A stretch of 64,000 bases of DNA from Blepharisma japonicum (taxonomy: Eukaryota > Ciliophora > Heterotrichea > Heterotrichida > Blepharismidae). The position numbers and the translations under genes are program-made. Positions 33,014 through 43,311 of this stretch are shown here, piece by piece (positions within the stretch are counted from its first letter, which is position 1; the number at the start of each line of letters is the position of its first letter). Where the stretch lies: positions 1 to 64,000 of the forward strand of contig CATKHK010000029.1 in the NCBI GenBank assembly GCA_949751835.1. The letters are read 5' to 3'. The notes below the pieces were generated by a model. It did not search any database. It had not been told where the DNA came from and saw nothing but the letters and a program-made list of their open reading frames with translations.

Positions 33014-35638
33014 ATGGAAATACCTCTTGGCTCTCTTGGAGAATTTCTTGATTTATCTTTTCCCACTACAAAAGCACGTGCACAAACAGCAAAAACTGAA
33101 CCACTTTCAATTTCTTATCGTCAAGTGCATGGAAGGCAGTATTCAGGAGCAGCTACCACCCCAACTGCAAAGCCTAGTGCAAAACAATATTTCAGTACAA
33201 ATAGCAGGTCCTTCCACAATATAAAAGCAGATAATTCTAATGAGGGCTACTGTTTCACAAATTCAATTAAGCTTGCTCATGAAAGAGTTAGGCTGCAATC
33301 TCAGCAGCAGCCTCGTCCTATAACTCGAGGTGTTACGCTAAAAGCTCGACCTAAAACCACAGATTCTAAAAATTCAAAAAAAACTACGGTTACGAAAAAA
33401 GTAGAAGAAGATGCTACCAAACCTTTAGAAGAACTAGAAAACAACGTTAGAAGCGAATTACAGTAAAATTCATATAGAATGAGGGCTAATCATTTTTTGA
33501 TTAGAACCATGAAAAGAGAACAAGCTATTATTAATCAAGCTGGGGTCGTTAAACAGTCTACCTCTGATAATTTATTTTATGAACTTGCAGGGCATGTCAT
33601 GAATATTCATAAAGAAGAAACTAGGGCAAAAACACCAGATAATAATCATTATAAGCCGACTTTAAATAATTTGAGCTTTGAGGATGCACAACAAAAATGT
33701 GCACAGAGTTCGATTGATTTTTGGTTGAAAAAGAGAGGGATTGGAAAAGAGACGAAATATGATTTAAACCATTTTTCTACAGCTTTGTTTGAACAGCTTG
33801 ATATAAATGGGGTGGGGTATTTAGAAGGAGAAGCAGTTTTACAGTCTTTATTAAGGCTGGGAATCGCAACTGACCCTACAATACTGAGAAAAACGCTTGG
33901 ACTCAGTTTCCGCACGAATTCTTTAAAAACGCTAAAAATTCATCTTCATGATTTTAAGACACTTTTTAAGTCAGATGGACGGACTAATTCTATATTGACA
34001 AGGATGAATGAGCTTTCCCTTGAAGAAAGAGAAAATAAATCAAGAAGAACCTCAAAAACTGAAAGAAATTCCGACTATGAAGATGATAGCTCAATAGTAA
34101 CTAGTAAAGGAAATAAAAAAGAAAGCTGATTTAAGCTGTTTAAAATTGGGTTTGGAAGGCAGCTCACTGGCAGTGATTTTGGGAAGAAAAAGATGGACTC
34201 AATTGTCACTATAAATGAGCACGAAAATTTAATTAAAAAATGATGGAAAGAAATAGACCCTAACGAGAAAAACCAGGTCAGTATCAATGAAGTTGCATTG
34301 AAATTAGCTGAGCTTAAATTCGCACCTAATCGAAATGAGTCTAAAAGAATGATTTATGGAATAATTGGAATAAAATCACATGTAAGCAACACCCAATTTC
34401 ATCAAATCTTTGCAAAAAGTATGCTAATAGGCTCATTATTAAATTTATCAAATCGACTATTTGAAGAAAATTCAAATTCTTCTACAGCAAATTCTCTTAA
34501 AATTTCTTCATATCAGAGATCATTAATAATGTCTGGGATCAGATGCCCAAATTCAGATATTTCAATTGAAGAAGGCTCTAACACCATAAAAGCAGTAGAA
34601 AAGTATCAAATTCAAGCAGAGGGACAAATTATTAAAGTTGACCCTGATGAACTCCGAACCAAAATGTTAAAACTAGCTGGGATCTCAGAAATTGAAGCTA
34701 ATCAGCGTTCTTCTTCAATGAAACATTACAGAAAACTATCTGGAGAAATAAAAGGAATTTCTGAAAATTTTTTCCACCAAAAATCAAACACTTTGCAATC
34801 TCCTATAAAAATTGAAAATTCTCAATCACAAATTGAAGAGCCTAAAGATATACAAGAAATTTTAGATGAAGAGTTAAGAACTGATAAGGAGTCTGAAGAA
34901 GGAATTTTTACTCACAAATCATCAATGAGAAGGTCTAGCGTAATGTCAAGCAAAAGGTCTAACCATTCACGCCAAGAAGTGGAAATAAAGATTGGAAAAG
35001 AAGACCATATTGAAATGATAACCACAACAGAAAAGGCAAAATTTTATAAATCACATATAAAACCAAAGCCAGCTGCAGAGGCTAATTTTACCCCGAGCAA
35101 TCAAGGGTCAAGATTATCGAAAATTTTTGATAAAATACGTTGGGGTGCTAAAGTATATAGAAGATTTTCCAGTAGATTACCTCCTTCTGAAGAGCCAGCT
35201 GTTTCTAAAAGCATTTCTCCTATATTAAAGGATATTAAAGAGACGAGAAGGGAAAAAAGGTCACATAGCTTTACAAAGACTGAGGCTGGCATGGTCGGCA
35301 TAACATATAATTTTGCGAATTTAATAAGTAAAATTGCTTCACAACCGAAAGAAGAGATAAAAGAGAAAGAAATTTCACAACCAATAGAGAAAGAGGAAGA
35401 AATAAAGGAAAAACCAAAGGAAAGTGCAAGTGAAATTCATTGGAAAGATAACTCTTTTCTGATAGTTGAAGAGGCTCCTAAAGAAAAGAGACTATTTCTA
35501 CCAAGTAGAGAGGAGTATTTTAGGAGACTGAAGGCAAAGGAAGATTCGAAGAAAAGATCTGAAGCCCAGTCTGATCTTCTAAAAAATTATCAAAGTATGA
35601 TATCTCATGTTCCTGAAAATAAAAATTTTGTAAACTAA
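33014..35638 (+). CDS. EF-hand-like protein with charged disordered tail, 869 aa, one 15-nt intron
   Basis: Exons 33014-33462 and 33478-35638. Without splicing the first part would end at TAA after 150 codons. The middle (residues about 230-420) has helix-loop-helix units: QLDINGVGYLEGEAVLQSLL and EIDPNEKNQVSINEVALKL, the second with D, N and K at loop positions 1, 3 and 5 and Glu at 12, so at best weak Ca2+ binders. The N-terminal 150 residues and the last 400 are low-complexity and charged. The family is not recognised; cytoskeletal or ciliary scaffolds look like this. Trp is UGA at 34127. Confidence 0.75.
33463..33477 (+). other. 15-nt intron in the EF-hand-like gene
   Basis: GTAAAATTCATATAG, phase 2. 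It contains an in-frame TAA. Splicing joins SELQ to MRANHFLIR and merges two apparent genes into one. Confidence 0.85.
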
Positions 35639-35889
35639 TTTTTATATGGCTATGTGCCAAATAAAAGAAATAAGATTGATTAAGTCACTTAATTTTTGAA
35701 TGCTAATATCTATGAATAAGAGAAATAACTATATTTTTGTTCTGCTTTTGATAATCTTTAATTACTTATACTATTTTAGTTTTAATTATATAAAAGAGAA
35801 TTATAAATAATTTCAAAAGAGATATTATTTTCTCTTGTAATAAGAATGGAGATTGCCCTGATTTACTGTAATGAATATATAAAATCCTT

Positions 35890-36579
35890 ATGGAAGTTGA
35901 AGAAAGCATAAACTCTCATATGCCATATGAGCTCGATGATGAAGGAATGTGGATGGTCCCTTGTAAAATAGATAGAGTATTAAGAAAATACTATCCCTTA
36001 TGCCGTCCTTATATTAATGATGGAAATAATAGCATCCGGCATCCTTGAACACAACGAGAAGACGAGATTTTAATAGACCTTATCAACCAAAAAGGCCCAA
36101 AGCGCTGAAAATCAATTGCTCTAAGCTTAAACGAAAAATTGCACAGAGGCAGAGAATTCCGTCTCGGTAAACAATGCAGAGAGCGCTGATATAACCATCT
36201 AAATCCCAGCTTAAAGAAAGGCGAATGATCTTTAGAAGAAGATATCAAGATTCTTGCCCTTCAAAAGAAGTTCGGAAACAGATGAAGCCTTATTTCAAGA
36301 GAATTAAAAGGAAGGACTGAAAATAGCGTTAAAAATAGATGGAAAAGTATTTTTAAAAAATCAAAAAAAGGAGATGATACCATAGAAGAGATTGTTGGAG
36401 ATATCCAAGAAGAAAAAGGCGGAGAAATTGGGGAGGGAAGTGGAGAGTTTAACGGCGGTTGGGAAAATGATGAGGATATGGAAGGTTCATATGAATATGA
36501 ACTAGATAATGGAATTAAATATGAAGAAAACTCTGAAGAAAACTCTGAACACTCTCCTACTTCATTTTTATATATTTAA
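35890..36579 (+). CDS. R2R3-Myb transcription factor, 229 aa
   Basis: Two adjacent Myb repeats fill residues about 52-155: HPWTQREDEILIDLINQKG, KRWKSIA, GKQCRERWYNHLNPSLKKG, EWSLEEDIKIL, GNRWSLIS and GRTENSVKNRWKS. All six signature Trp positions are filled, but five of the six are UGA, so a standard-code reading sees only fragments. The N-terminal 50 residues are unique. The C-terminal 70 are acidic (Glu, Asp, Asn), possibly an activation region. It binds DNA as c-Myb-type factors do; the targets are unknown. Confidence 0.95.
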
Positions 36580-36638
36580 TGCTTTGAAATAAAATAATTA
36601 TATTTCACGAAAATAAAGGGGGATGCATATAAATAATA

Positions 36639-36854
36639 ATGGCTCGATGCAAAACATCAACAAGAAAGCTTCCATCTGGAAAAACCCCAAAGAAACATTT
36701 AGCTACAAGATGCGCTATGAAAAAGACATTTGAATCAATTGTTACGGCCAAAGGAAAAAAAGCGAAAAAAAAAGCTAAAAAAGAGTCTGATTCAGAGCAA
36801 GGAGAGGAAGAAGAGGATAAAGATTCTGAATCAGAAGCAGAACTAGAAGACTAA
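36639..36854 (+). CDS. Histone H3 N-terminal-tail mimic with acidic C-terminus, 71 aa
   Basis: The protein starts MARCKTSTRKLPSGKTPKKH and goes on LATRCAMKK. Set without gaps against the H3 tail (A1-S28), 14 of 28 residues match: A1, R2, K4, R8, K9, G13, K14, P16, K18, L20, A21, T22, A25, K27. S10 is Leu and K23 is Arg. There is no histone fold. After residue ~30 come a Lys-rich stretch (GKKAKKKAKK) that could act as a nuclear signal, then about 25 mostly acidic residues. ATG and TAA are clear, with no intron. It may be a substrate decoy for H3-modifying enzymes or readers, or a chromatin protein; function is inferred. Its neighbours are Myb and PSD. Confidence 0.8.
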   Translation: MARCKTSTRKLPSGKTPKKHLATRCAMKKTFESIVTAKGKKAKKKAKKESDSEQGEEEEDKDSESEAELED

Positions 36855-36985
36855 TTGCTATATAACTTTAATATACCCAAATTTTTAAAATCTATTATAA
36901 TTTAATAATTTGAATACGTTAATTTAATTATTTCAGAAAATTGTATTTATTAAAACTTCATTTAAATTATTTATAAATCTCATAA

Positions 36986-37999
36986 ATGAGCTTTTTTAAA
37001 AGGATATTTTCCAAATTTTACCACCAAGCCAGTAAGAAATATTCAGAGTACCCCAATGAAAGTGTCTCAAACAACTCTTTAAAGTTCCTATTCGCATTTT
37101 CTTTGCTCCCTTTAATTTACTCACTTAAATGCACAGATAAAAATACAAAATACGTTCTCTCCTTATCAAGAAGTTGCTCTCGAATCTACGGCGCTACTTT
37201 TAGAATCCCAATCCCTCAGAATTGGCGTGCATCTATTTATGGAGGATTTTCCTCAATTTTCGGAGTCAATTTATCTGAAATTAAAAAGCCTCTCACTGAC
37301 TTTGAAACACTGAACGAATTTTTCGTAAGGGAAATAAAAGAAGACGCCAGGGTGATTGGAAAAGGAGATTTGGTGTCTCCTTGTGATGGGAGAGTTATGA
37401 GCATGGGAGTTGTGGAAAATAATAAAATTGATAGTGTTAAAGGAAGAGATTACTTGATGACAAGGCTACTTATAGGGACTGATGGAGTTGATTTTGATTG
37501 GTATGTGGACAGTGTTAAGAAAAATAAAGAAAACCAACTTTATTATGTCAATCTTTATTTGGCTCCTGGAGATTATCATAGATTTCACTCACCTACAGAG
37601 TGAAGAGTTTCTTTTAGAAGGCATATTTATGGGTATTTACTTGGTGTCTTTCCTTTGAACATATGGAGGAAAGGCGATGTGTTCACAATTAATGAAAGAG
37701 TAGCTTACTTTGGAGAATGGAAGCATGGACTTTTCAATTATGTTGCAGTGGGAGCTTTTAATGTAGGTTCAATTGAGGTAAATTTCGATAAAGAGCTAAA
37801 AACAAATTTGAAAAAATTTGAAAATCTTGAGAAAACTAATGATGAAATAAATATTGAAGGAGAATTCAAAAAAGGAGAAGAGTTTGGAAGGTTTAATACA
37901 GGATCGACCATTATTATGATTTTTGAAGCACCTAAAGGGCTGGAGTGGACAATACAAAGAGGAGACAGAGTTTTATTAGGACAGAATATACTAAAATAA
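36986..37999 (+). CDS. Phosphatidylserine decarboxylase, 337 aa
   Basis: The N-terminus has a basic presequence-like start and a hydrophobic segment (FLFAFSLLPLIYSL), fitting the mitochondrial inner-membrane type. Conserved blocks: FFVREIKEDARV, SPCDGRVMSMG, LAPGDYHRFHSPTEW (Trp by UGA), FNYVAVGAFNVGSIEV, and near residue 305 TGSTIIMIFEAP. The GS in this last motif is the self-cleavage site that makes the pyruvoyl group. The enzyme turns phosphatidylserine into phosphatidylethanolamine. All active parts look intact. Confidence 0.95.
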
Positions 38000-38114
38000 A
38001 TTCCTTATCGTATTAAAGTTTAATAAAAACAAATAATTCATATGAATAGAATTTATAGTTTATAAGAAAGCATAAGTAATTTATATTAAAAATCTAAATG
38101 CTTAGAATATACTT

Positions 38115-39035
38115 TTATTTATTGTATTTGAGACTTCTTGCAGTGTACGGGTCAATAATATAATGAAGCAAATCCATTGTAAGCAGCGTAATAACTACAT
38201 GTGGTGCTAACTTCATTACAAACAACGGGAAACCTGTGTATAATCTTCAAAATCCTTCCGATTTCAAACTTTTCCTTACACAATCTATAAACCCTTTATA
38301 CTTATAAGTTCCATCGGGGCCTTTTTCCATTCTCTGGTACTTTACTTTAATATTATCAAAAGGCATTGCAACAATACACGATAAAGTTGCAGCCAAAATT
38401 GAGCTGAAAAATCTATGTGATGGATTTTCCTCAAAGCTGGTCATAAAATGCTCGTTGGATTCATCATATGTTGCCAGCATTGTAAAATTAATTATCATTG
38501 CCCTCAAAATTGTGGGCACTGAGCCTTTCCAAAATGTAAAAATCCCTTCTTCCTTAATCATTTTTCTTTGGGCATCAAAAATGCCAGTATATTGTTTATG
38601 GTCGTAGCGGAGCCTTACCATAGTAAGATCAAGAGGATTTACAAGAAATGAAGCTAAACCGCCTGAAAAAATAGAATAAAAGGCTTTTTTAACAAATGGG
38701 ATTGTAGGCTGACCTGAGCGCTCTTTGTCATGATCACTTAGGGTTTTATATAATCCAATACGGGTTGTGGAATAAATGGCTTGACGATGGATTGCAGGAT
38801 GGATACCTGAGTAGAACTTTTTGATTCCTTTCTCTTTTAATATACGCTGGGCGAAATGCAATGGCTTCTCGTAGTCACCTCTGTGTCCTTCTGCTAAGCC
38901 TTGGATTTTAACTTTTACGTAGTCGACAGGTAGAATGACGATTGTTCCAATTACTCCTGCAAATCCACCTATAAGGAAGTTATTCGCGTGATTGGCATAC
39001 CTTAAGTGGCTCATTTCTGAATTATAAGCTTTCAT
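38115..39035 (-). CDS. Mitochondrial carrier (SLC25 family), 306 aa
   Basis: Three repeats each carry the carrier signature: LPVDYVKVKIQ, NPLDLTMVRLRYD and MPFDNIKVKYQ. A UGA-Trp after SLKSEGF extends the last repeat to TAA at 38115-38117, giving the usual length of about 300 aa. The second signature has Leu-Thr-Met-Val-Arg in place of the standard basic position, as in the oxoglutarate/dicarboxylate subgroup. The likely substrate is a di- or tricarboxylate, but this is a guess from similarity. Confidence 0.9.
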
Positions 39036-39869
39036 TATACTATAAACTATAAATTAACCAGCTCCATTATCAGCTGAAAAGATATGGTGTTATTGGGTAT
39101 TATTCAAAAAATTATGTAAAACTTAAATAAAAATTAAGGAAATCTAACAAGATCTGAGATGAGCTGAGTGAGGCAATTATTTATATACATAAAATGATGA
39201 TCTTTGGGCACATAAAAAAAATTTAGCTATTTAAAAAAATTAAGCATATGACGTCATCAATCATAATAGGTCTTGAGAATGTTTCTTACTTTTCAAAATT
39301 TAGGGTTTTATAATATAAGAATTTTCACTAAAGCTAATTTTGGCTGCTTTAATTTTAATATTAAATTTGATGGAGTTGCCATAACCTTTTTCGAATTTTC
39401 CAACATTTTAATTACTTAAATTAAATTTTATTAAACTAATATAGCGATATGGAATCGCCTTTAGTGTATATTAAAAAAGAAATTATTGTATCATAATGAT
39501 ATTTTTTTCTAGGATCTTATTGAGAAGCAAAGAGCTGTATTATAAGAGGATTAAAAAAAGTTTGGCTAACTTTCCTTTAATTGAGAATATTTAGAATTTA
39601 ATCCAATTTCTACTGTTTCTTATAAATTCTTGAAATAAATATTGCCTATTCTATTGATATTAATTTCAGCAATGTTTTTATTTGCCTTTTTTTCTTTATT
39701 CCTTGTACTTCTTTTCATAGATCGAAATTAGTAAGGAATTAAAACAAAAATAAAAACGATACAATTGATGCAGTTTTTATAAATTCATCCAGCAGAAGTG
39801 GATAAATTTTTGCTTAAAAATATTTAAGATAATTTCATTGAAATTATTAAACTAGATTTTCAATCGAAA
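39036..39869. other. Divergent intergenic region, nothing recognised
   Basis: About 830 AT-rich bases between the start of the carrier gene (minus) and the start of the MCU-NTD/TPR gene (plus). It must hold both promoters. No open frame, tRNA or repeat could be supported; a TGACGTCA palindrome occurs at 39248-39255. Confidence 0.5.
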
Positions 39870-40670
39870 ATGATAAGGCCATTAATGCTGCTGAAGAGAG
39901 GATTCAAAGCTAGCTTTGCCATTCTCAACGGTGAAGAGTATAGATTAAGTGCTTATCTACCAAATATTGGCAACAAGTCTTTCACAATTTCTAGATCTCA
40001 CACAATCAAAGAATTTTTGAACGAAATTCAATTGCAAAGCCCAGATTCTCAAATAAAGCATTCATATAACTCAGATTCTTCTTTCAAAACTATAATTGAG
40101 CAAGAGCCCATTAAAGTTGAAATCAATGATGAAGAATACGAATTCTCAAAAAGTGACTCACAAATACATTCCAAGCCTGAGTACGCTGAAGCCTATTTTA
40201 ATAAAGGAAATCTTTTATTTGAATTAAAGCGAATGGAAGAAGCAATAGAAGCATACAGTCAAGCTATCAAAATTGACCCTGAATTTATTAGACCTCATTA
40301 CAATAAAGGGGTTATTCTCTCAGGATTAGGCCTCCACAAAGACTCAATTCACTGTTTCGATGAAGTAATTCGAATAAACCCAAGCTATATTTCAGCTTAT
40401 TACCAAAAAATAAATTCTTTAATATTATTAGGAAAAAAGAAAGAAGCGATTTCTGTGTGTGATGATGTAATTTCAATCAACCCATATGATTCCAGTACTT
40501 ATTATCAGAAAGGCATTTTATTAGATAACATAGGAAATTTTGATGAAGCAATTGAATGCTTTGACGCAAGCATTGAAATTGAACCAAATAACCCTATATT
40601 TCAGCATGCAAAAGTAAGAGCGCAAGAAAATAAAAAAACAGAAAATTCCACAGAAAATAACAAAGCATAA
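39870..40670 (+). CDS. MCU-type N-terminal domain fused to TPR repeats, 266 aa
   Basis: Residues 1-95 match the N-terminal part of the MCU protein encoded next door: basic start (MLLKRGFKASFAI), YRLSAYLPN, FTISRSHTIKEFLNEIQ, FKTIIEQEPIKVEINDEEYEF. From about residue 103 the pore region is replaced by about four TPR units (AYFNKGNLLFELKRMEEAIE, IDPEFIRPHYNKGVI, SAYYQKINSLILL, STYYQKGILLDNIG). There is no membrane segment. It is likely imported into the mitochondrial matrix. If the shared domain pairs with that of MCU, it could be an accessory or regulatory subunit of the uniporter; this is inference. Confidence 0.88.
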   Translation: MIRPLMLLKRGFKASFAILNGEEYRLSAYLPNIGNKSFTISRSHTIKEFLNEIQLQSPDSQIKHSYNSDSSFKTIIEQEPIKVEINDEEYEFSKSDSQIHSKPEYAEAYFNKGNLLFELKRMEEAIEAYSQAIKIDPEFIRPHYNKGVILSGLGLHKDSIHCFDEVIRINPSYISAYYQKINSLILLGKKKEAISVCDDVISINPYDSSTYYQKGILLDNIGNFDEAIECFDASIEIEPNNPIFQHAKVRAQENKKTENSTENNKA

Positions 40671-40809
40671 TTAATTTGGTTATTATTAGGTTTTTGAATA
40701 TTTTATTTTATTTTTATTAGAATAATACATAAAATTTACATAAAAACTCCTAAATTTATATTTTGTCAGCAAGAAAAAAAGACCATTAATAAAATAAAAT
40801 ACTCATATA

Positions 40810-41670
40810 ATGCTCAAAATACTGAGAAGAGGACTAAAAACATCCTTTGCAATTCCTCTAGGAACTGATTATAAGCTCAAAATTCTTCTGCCAAATGGAA
40901 GCGAATGCTGGTTTACAATAGATCAATCTCAAACTGTTGAAGATGTTTTGAATGAAATTCAAACCGAAGATCCCTCGATTGTCAAAAAAGAGGCTGAAAA
41001 CCCTAAAGTAACATTTAAAGCTGCAATAGAAGAAGGGCCAGTAAAGACTAGCATTAATGGAGAAGAGTATGAGTTCAGAAAAAGTGAATTCCGAGAACTT
41101 AGGCCAAGCCAACGTGAAATAGAAAATTTTGCAAATATCCTTGTTATGCAAAAGCCTAAAAATAAGTTTGAATTAATAGAAGCTGCTAAAAAAAGTTTAA
41201 ATTCCATTGGAAGACAAACTTCATCGCAGCTAGCTTATTTAAAGAATCAACTAAAAGAAATCGAAAAAGAAATCGCTATTTTAAGCGATGAAAAAGCTAA
41301 AATTGATAAAAAAGTGTACTCTCGAGCCAAAATGATGATAAATCTAGGGTTTTTAATGTTTCTGTCTCAGTATTCCTTCTTTGTCTATACTATTTATGGG
41401 GTTGAATGGCTTGGCTGGGATCTTATGGAACCTATAACGTATACTGTCGGGCAAGGACTGTTTATGTTTGGCGTTTTATATTTTTTAAAAACTAAAGAAA
41501 GCTGCAATTTAGACAATTTATTAGCTAGATTCCAAAGCAAAAAAACTGAATATTATACTAGAGCTTATGGTTTTGATGCAAATAGACTAAAGTTTTTAGA
41601 AGAAGAAAAGCTGAAACTGCTTTCTTCAATAATTCTGCTTGAAAAGCGTTTATTTTATGATTTTAAATAA
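40810..41670 (+). CDS. MCU: Mitochondrial calcium uniporter pore subunit (MCU), 286 aa
   Basis: N-terminal presequence and beta-grasp-like domain (1-100), coiled coil (about 140-175), TM1 (NLGFLMFLSQYSFFVYTIY), then the pore motif WDLMEPITY near 204-212, which is the DIME signature with Leu for Ile, then TM2 (VGQGLFMFGVLYF) and a second coiled coil. Asp and Glu of the filter are present. It carries Ca2+ across the inner mitochondrial membrane. No UGA codons and no intron. Its 5' neighbour is a paralogue of its N-terminal domain fused to TPRs. Confidence 0.93.
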   Translation: MLKILRRGLKTSFAIPLGTDYKLKILLPNGSECWFTIDQSQTVEDVLNEIQTEDPSIVKKEAENPKVTFKAAIEEGPVKTSINGEEYEFRKSEFRELRPSQREIENFANILVMQKPKNKFELIEAAKKSLNSIGRQTSSQLAYLKNQLKEIEKEIAILSDEKAKIDKKVYSRAKMMINLGFLMFLSQYSFFVYTIYGVEWLGWDLMEPITYTVGQGLFMFGVLYFLKTKESCNLDNLLARFQSKKTEYYTRAYGFDANRLKFLEEEKLKLLSSIILLEKRLFYDFK

Positions 41671-41676
41671 TCTTTA

Positions 41677-43263
41677 TTAATCGTTAAATGTTTTTGGAAT
41701 TGTTTTATCCCATAGCGAAATTTTCTCATTTCTTTTTTGTTCATCCCAGGTGAAGTCTACGATTTTTTCAATATTTTTATTCAGTTTTTGAATATCTTCA
41801 AGATTTCTATAAACTCCGCAGCCTAATCCAGCTGCAAAAGCGGCTCCAAGGGCAGTTAAATCTTTTTCAACAGGAAGTTCAAGCTGCACTCCTAGAATAT
41901 TTGCTTGGATCTCTAAAAATAGAGAGTTTTTAGTCATTCCTCCATCAACACAAAGTTTATTCAGCTTGTAAGGCGTATCAGAAAGTAAAGCATCTATAAC
42001 TTCTTTAGTTCTAAAACAAATTCCTTCGAGTAATGCTCGTAAGATGTGGGCTCGAGTTGTATGCTGGGTCAAGCCAATTATCACACCTCTTGCATCTGGC
42101 CTCCAATGAGGAGCAAACAAGCCGCTTAATGCAGAAACACATACAACACCATCAGAGTCTGAAACAGTGCGAGCCTGTGCTTCTAGCTCAGCAAATGACG
42201 AAAAAAGCCGCAATTTATTGAGTGCCCATTTAATTACACTTCCAGCATTTTCCACAGATCCTTCCAGGGCATAATAAATAGGTCCATCAGGTGCAAACTT
42301 TCCATATACAGTTGTCAATAGTCCAGTCGAGCTTTGGATTATCTCATTTCCAGTACTCATTAATAAGAAAGCTCCAGTCCCATATGTATTTTTTGCTGAT
42401 CCTGCTTCCACACACTGGTGACCTAATAAAGCTGATTGTTGATCTCCAAGACTTCCACAGATAGGGACTCCTTCAAGATATCCTGATTTCATATACCCAT
42501 AGACCTCAGCAGAGCTTACAATTTCTGGCAAAGCAGTAACTGGAATATTAAGTGCGGCCAATATATCTTCATCCCAGAACCCTTGTAAATTCATCAATAA
42601 TGTTCTTGATGCATTGCTTATGTCTGAAACATATCTTTTGTCTTTAGTTAAATTATAAATCATTCAGGTTTCTACTGTTCCGAATAAACAGTTGTTTTCA
42701 GACAAACTTTTTCTGACTGCAGAGTTATTTCTGATAAGCCACAAAATTTTTGAAGCGGAAAAGTAGGTGGAAATAGGAAGACCTGTTTTTGATCTAAAAT
42801 CTATTTTTAGGTTTTGAAGCTCATGACAGATTTCAGCAGTGCGGGCATCATCCCAAATGATTGCATTATGGAAAGGCTGACCAGTTTCTTTATTTCATGC
42901 AATAATTGTTTCTCTTTGGTTGCTAATGCCGATTCCTTTAAATAGAGTTTTTGGAATCCCTGCTTCTTGGCAGGCTGTTTCAATGCATTTTAATGAAGCT
43001 TCAACATACTCTAAGGGATTTTGTTCATGCTCTTCATGAGATGGGAAATATTGAGTCAAGTCAATGCTATGTGAAGCTATTTGTACACCTTTGGAATTAA
43101 AAATCAGAAATCTTGTGGATCCTGTGCCAACATCAATAGCACCAAGATAAGACTCTGATTCATCATAAGCATGAGGACGAGGCTTACTAGTACGTAATTT
43201 ATATAAAAGGAAACCAATGGTGGCTGCAGTTGCACCTCCTATCAGAATGGTGTTTTTGTCCAT
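41677..43263 (-). CDS. Glycerol kinase with N-terminal membrane anchor, 528 aa
   Basis: FGGY kinase: GAIDVGTGSTRFLIFNSKG (phosphate loop), GIGISNQRETIIAW, WDDARTAEI, WMIYNLT, GSLGDQQSALLGHQC, NTYGTGAFLLMSTG, LCVDGGMTKNSLFLEIQAN. Several Trp are UGA. Glycerol plus ATP gives glycerol-3-phosphate. The first 35 residues are unusual: ILIGGATAATIGFLLYKLR is a membrane segment followed by positive charges, like signal-anchored outer mitochondrial membrane proteins. In animals the enzyme docks on mitochondria; here it may be anchored directly. Its stop is 6 bp from that of MCU. Confidence 0.93.
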
Positions 43264-43311
43264 ATTACAATGAAATTTGCAACAAATTTTCTATAATAAA
43301 AATGTATCAAA

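Noticed and set aside
33479-35638. Separate gene starting at 33479
   Set aside because: A 15-nt GT-AG intron at 33463-33477 joins it in frame to the preceding coding region.
36009-36248. Minus-strand frame of 79 codons
   Set aside because: It lies opposite the complete Myb domain, which is certain once UGA is read as Trp.
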